Shown one piece after another: positions 60,836-64,000 of a stretch of DNA of 64,000 bases. Made by a program: the position numbers and the translations under genes. Below the pieces are notes generated by a model that had not been told where the DNA came from, made no database searches, and saw only the letters and a program-made list of their open reading frames with translations. Each line of letters opens with the position of its first letter. Within the stretch, counting starts at the first letter, position 1. Source of the stretch: JANSWP01 sp041941305 (GTDB taxonomy: Bacteria; Bacteroidota; Bacteroidia; Chitinophagales; Saprospiraceae); contig JBGTQJ010000004.1 in NCBI GenBank assembly GCA_041941305.1, positions 62,001 through 126,000 on the forward strand. Reading direction: 5' to 3'.

Positions 60836-62632
60836 TTACATTTTTACAATTCTTCTTGTAACCGATTGATTGTCAATATTTAATCTCAGTAAATAAATCC
60901 CTTCGGTCAAATCAAAAATATCCAATTGTTTTTCGAATCGCCCAGAAACTGAATTGGAATACTCCGTCAAAATTGTTTTTCCAGTCAAGTCGAATATTTC
61001 AAAGCTAATATCTTTTCTTTCCAATAAATCCAGGGAAATGGTGAAGACGCCATTGGTCGGATTTGGGAAAATGATGAATTCAGAAAGCGCGTCGGGTAAT
61101 TCATTCGTTGCGTCAAAACAGGGCATATCTGGATCATAACCCATGCTGAGCGTAAAGGAATTAGAACAGCCAGTGACCAAGTCAATTAATTCAAGGGTAT
61201 AATTACCACTTTCCTGAATACAGAGATCAATTTCATTAGCCCCATCAATTAGCTCACCTTCCAAATACCATTGAACTGTTTGATCAGGAGTAATATCGGT
61301 TGGACTAGTCATCGTCAACCAATTATCATTATTTTCAAAGAGCGGTACAGGTGGAGCTGGAATAAAGGACAGTTCAACCATTTCTGATTGAGCTACGCAG
61401 CCATTAGATCCTGTGTATTCAGCCCAATAGCTTGCTGATTGATTGGCAGTATAGGAGGGCAAAGTATCTCCAAAAAGCAAAATGGTATCCCGGTACCACT
61501 GAATATTGCCGAGATAGTTGGTGACTTGTAAATCAATGGGGTTGTTTGAGCACAATTCCAGAGAGCCATTGACATTCAAAGTAGGGGCATTGGGTTGTTC
61601 AAATACCCAAACAGTATCTGTGGAGGTAGTCGTAAAGACCGGCTTTAGAATATCAAAGGAAGCTTCCAGGTCTCCATCTGTCAGTGTGTCAATGGTAGAA
61701 AAATTAAAAAGGATATTTCCACAATCTGCTGTTCCAAAAGGATCGTCATCTCTAACTTCCAACTTATAAGTTCCGGCTTCCATTGGGATATTAACCGCAA
61801 TGGTAATAGGAAGAGGGGTATTATTGATAGGGCTGGTAGAATAGATGGTTTCTCCTTCCGGATTCTTTATTCTGATATAGACGTCCGCGTCCCCAATAAT
61901 ATCATCACAATCTACATCAAATAGTGTAACCGATGCCAGTGTTGGTGTAATGGTATCAACAGCAGCTTGATAGCTTACCACATACATCCCTGGTTCGTCG
62001 TAAACCTGATTGCCAGGGTTCTCCAGTGAAGAATTAAATCCATTGCCGAAATCCCAAACATAGGTAAAACCTGTTTCGCCATTACTCGGTACATTGTTTT
62101 CAAAAGAAACTTCTACCGCTCCACAACCCTGATTGTTGCTCATTGTAAAACCATCAGTTGTACTTGAACCAGGAGCGATGTATATAGAATGAGAGTAAGA
62201 AGCTGTTTGAGATACGATGGCAATTTTGGCTTCCAGCACAATCACCATTTCATAATGGCCAGGCTGGAGCGGAGTGCCACACAACTTTACACAACCATCT
62301 GTTTCATCAGCAGGGTTAAAAGTTGTTTGATCTCCTTCCCAATTCAGTCCTGGAGGTAAGTTTACCACTGCTAAGATTTTTACTTCATCCAAGGTCAAAC
62401 CACCAGGAATGCTAGGATCTAGAGCATTTACAGGGTCAGTAGTCTTTGGCATACGAAAACTAAAGTCCTCGTTATAATATACCCCTGCTTTACCATCAGG
62501 TGCATCGCTCAGAAAGATAGTATCTGCGGGTAATTGAGGTAGATCAATTTCACAACCAGGGCACTGAGCGTAAAGAACATGTGAGCACAAAAAAAACATT
62601 GTCACTAATAGCGCGTTGTTTGATAATTTCAT
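60836..62632 (-). CDS. Secreted PKD-domain protein with type A T9SS sorting domain
   Basis: About 598 residues from the ATG at 62632, which opens the signal peptide (NNALLVTMFFLCSHVLYAQC). One PKD domain lies near residue 180 (EVSFENNVPSNGETGFTYVW, DFGNGFNSSLENPG, GMYVVSYQAAVD). It is followed by Ig-like blocks with 'WYLEGELIDGANEID' and 'GNIQWYRDTILLF'. The C-terminal 80 residues (FIIFPNPTNGVFTISLDLLE, SFEIFDLTGKTILTE, LTEGIYLLRLNIDN, RRIVKM) are a classic type A sorting domain. T9SS cargo placed on the cell surface or released; ligand unknown. Confidence 0.9.
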   Translation of the reverse strand: MKLSNNALLVTMFFLCSHVLYAQCPGCEIDLPQLPADTIFLSDAPDGKAGVYYNEDFSFRMPKTTDPVNALDPSIPGGLTLDEVKILAVVNLPPGLNWEGDQTTFNPADETDGCVKLCGTPLQPGHYEMVIVLEAKIAIVSQTASYSHSIYIAPGSSTTDGFTMSNNQGCGAVEVSFENNVPSNGETGFTYVWDFGNGFNSSLENPGNQVYDEPGMYVVSYQAAVDTITPTLASVTLFDVDCDDIIGDADVYIRIKNPEGETIYSTSPINNTPLPITIAVNIPMEAGTYKLEVRDDDPFGTADCGNILFNFSTIDTLTDGDLEASFDILKPVFTTTSTDTVWVFEQPNAPTLNVNGSLELCSNNPIDLQVTNYLGNIQWYRDTILLFGDTLPSYTANQSASYWAEYTGSNGCVAQSEMVELSFIPAPPVPLFENNDNWLTMTSPTDITPDQTVQWYLEGELIDGANEIDLCIQESGNYTLELIDLVTGCSNSFTLSMGYDPDMPCFDATNELPDALSEFIIFPNPTNGVFTISLDLLERKDISFEIFDLTGKTILTEYSNSVSGRFEKQLDIFDLTEGIYLLRLNIDNQSVTRRIVKM

Positions 62633-62638
62633 AATCAA

Positions 62639-62996
62639 GAATAATTAGATGGTTGAATGGATTCATTATTACTCCGCATCCATACTTCCACTTATAGGGT
62701 TTTTAAAAATGGAACCATAGAACCACCATCAAATATATTTAAAAGCTCTAGTCAACTTCTTATAAAATATCAATTTTGTGATGTCGTAACCAGGAAAATA
62801 ATATGGGTGGGACACTGTGTGGGAAACAAATTTGGGGCTGTAAAGTTGGGAAAAATTATTTGGAATAAGGCTTTATGCAGATAAGTTGTCTTAAGTTTTT
62901 GAATCAATTGAATTGTAAGTCATTGATTATGAATGTAAAGTTCAATTAGTTCCATGGACGCTTTTAGAGGGTTTCGAAACCTTACTTTTAAAAAAA
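62639..62996. other. Gap with no supported gene
   Basis: A 75-codon plus-strand frame (62657-62884) has irregular composition and no recognisable features, so it is not called. Nothing else is visible before the long inverted repeat. Confidence 0.4.
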
Positions 62997-63131
62997 GCTC
63001 GTTGCAAACTCCCGCTTGCCAGAGGGAATAAAATCAAGGGCTCCTGCCCTGAAGAATCAAAAAGTATCGTCAGCACTAGGGCAGGAGCCCTGTACCCTGT
63101 TTCGTTTTGCAAGCCGGAGCTTGCAACGAGC
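62997..63131. repeat. Long nested inverted repeat before the RNase R gene
   Basis: Outer arms GCTCGTTGCAA (62997-63007) and TTGCAACGAGC (63121-63131) are perfectly complementary. Inner arms AGGGCTCCTGCCCT (63037-63050) and AGGGCAGGAGCCCT (63078-63091) are also perfect. Between them, CCCGCTTGC pairs with GCAAGCCGG with small defects. The layout resembles the other dispersed hairpin elements. Confidence 0.65.
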
Positions 63132-63395
63132 ATCTTTATTTGTTTTTTATGAACTATTAATTGATAAAATCGTAAAAAAATGGTGATCATTGAACCATTC
63201 TTACTGCAAGTCGGTTTCTATAATATGCGTTTCACATCCAAAATTGATTCTTTTCCACTGCCTGCCTCATAAATTTTTATTTTTTCATCAAAAAGATTAT
63301 TCAAATTACCTACAAAAAAGAGATAGACGATTAATTTGGTAAGCAAAACCATTATGTAGTTTTGCACAAGAACCATAAAACCAATTAACAATTCT

Positions 63396-63430
63396 GAACC
63401 TATTCAAAATCATCGATTTTGAATAGGTTC
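63396..63430 (+). promoter_or_regulatory. Hairpin in the RNase R leader
   Basis: A perfect 16-bp stem (63396-63411 and 63415-63430) with a 3-base loop ends 19 bases before the ATG at 63450. A stem this close to the start codon could control translation or mRNA stability. Since RNase R degrades structured RNA, self-control is imaginable but not shown. It may also simply be a leftover repeat. Confidence 0.5.
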
Positions 63431-63449
63431 CAAACCATTTAATTATTTA

Positions 63450-64000
63450 ATGACAAAAAAGAAAATGAAGACGAAAGGTCAGAAGCTGACAGCAAGACAG
63501 CTTCAGCGGGAGGTTTTGAGATTATTCAAGAGAAATCCCAAAAAACAAATGAACCCCAAACAAGTGGGGCGCAAGCTTAAAGTTGCAAATAACAAAGATT
63601 CCATTCAGCATGCCATGGAGAAACTGGCAGCCGATAATTTTCTCATTTCTTTGGATGATTACAAATTCAAATTGAAAAGCCGAGTTGCTCCCAGAAGCTC
63701 AGATAACATCATTGAAGGGAAAGTGGACATGACCCGAACCGGCGCTGCTTATATTGTTTCAGACAATTCAACAGATGATATTTATGTGGCAGCTAAACAT
63801 ATGAATTCTGCACTGCATGGTGATAAGGTTCAAATTGCGGTTTGGATACCTCGTGGGCGCAGAAAACCCGAAGGTGAAGTGATAAAAGTGCTGGAAAGAG
63901 CCTCCGAACAATTTATGGGTACACTGTGGATGCATCGAAAGGGTGGGGTAGTTATACCCGACAAAATGAATATGTCCCAAAATATTTTTGTGGACTTGAA
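63450..64000 (+). CDS. rnr: Ribonuclease R, N-terminal part (3' end outside window)
   Basis: The ATG at 63450 opens a frame running to the window edge (183 codons seen; the family has about 700-800). A basic start (TKKKMKTKGQKLTARQLQRE) leads into a winged-helix region (KNPKQVGRKLK-like, DSIQHAMEKLAADNFLISLD). Then comes the first cold-shock/OB domain: IIEGKVDMTRTGAAYIVSDN, DDIYVAAKHMNSALHGDKVQ, IPRGRRKPEGEVIKVLERAS and FMGTLWMHRKGGVVIPDK. These words are typical of RNase R (RNase II/R family), a 3'-5' exoribonuclease that degrades structured RNA. The catalytic RNB domain lies beyond the window. Confidence 0.9.
   Translation, partial: MTKKKMKTKGQKLTARQLQREVLRLFKRNPKKQMNPKQVGRKLKVANNKDSIQHAMEKLAADNFLISLDDYKFKLKSRVAPRSSDNIIEGKVDMTRTGAAYIVSDNSTDDIYVAAKHMNSALHGDKVQIAVWIPRGRRKPEGEVIKVLERASEQFMGTLWMHRKGGVVIPDKMNMSQNIFVDL

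Noticed and set aside
62657..62884. 75-codon plus-strand frame
   Set aside because: No protein-like pattern; region looks like spacer upstream of a long inverted repeat.
1..64000. rRNA, tRNA, prophage or complete insertion sequence
   Set aside because: No tRNA cloverleaf, rRNA-like stretch, phage structural gene or transposase was recognised while reading the window; short or divergent RNA genes could still have been missed without a covariance search.

Overview
The window comes from an AT-rich chromosome of a free-living Bacteroidota, most likely a Saprospiria/Lewinella-type lineage (inference from gene content; no rRNA gene is present to confirm it). The evidence is two type A sorting domains and one type B sorting domain of the type IX secretion system (T9SS), a 3,000-residue SprB-like adhesin, VCBS/ASPIC-type beta-propeller lipoproteins, many short Bacteroidota-style lipoproteins, a three-gene SurA-like foldase operon, almost no Shine-Dalgarno sequences, and TAnnTTYG words where -7 promoter elements are expected.

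Layout. 1-4972: two tandem VCBS-propeller proteins and a small lipoprotein, closed by a perfect bidirectional terminator. 5055-9538 (minus): periplasmic peptidyl-prolyl isomerase operon, with a hairpin element between two of its genes. 9940-12806: HXXEE membrane protein, DEDDh exonuclease, and an uncharacterised protein. 12855-21815 (minus): the giant T9SS adhesin, headed by a 1.9 kb gene-free region that holds a tandem array of four ~150-bp units with a conserved core and terminator-like hairpins on both strands. 23811-31354: PolX-like protein with a degenerate polymerase palm, a four-helix membrane protein, a large NtrY-like histidine kinase, a zinc-finger protein and a tail-anchored protein. 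31992-41646: small lipoproteins, a SPOR protein, an acetyltransferase, a membrane AraC regulator, a PKD-type surface protein, and several decayed genes, including a Uma2-like gene split by a 182-bp MITE. 41796-46813: TolB-amidohydrolase, remains of a toxin-antitoxin pair, a gene closed by a nonsense codon, and a 2OG-Fe dioxygenase. 46906-62632: outer-membrane protein, M1 aminopeptidase, ECF sigma factor, PAP2 phosphatase, a three-part metallophosphoesterase/kinase-like/beta-barrel fusion, lipoproteins, a sulfatase, a Kazal-domain protein and a PKD T9SS protein. 63450-end: start of RNase R.

Common theme: most products are exported (lipoproteins, T9SS cargo, outer-membrane barrels), and the periplasmic foldase operon fits that load. 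The gaps between genes are unusually rich in long perfect hairpins. Several are related to each other at distant sites, and one is a clear MITE with inverted ends and a target duplication. No CRISPR array, rRNA, tRNA, prophage or complete insertion sequence was seen. The most unusual items are the intergenic core/terminator array, the MITE-split gene with its relatives, the metallophosphoesterase-like fusion that has lost several metal ligands, and the PolX protein without its palm aspartates.
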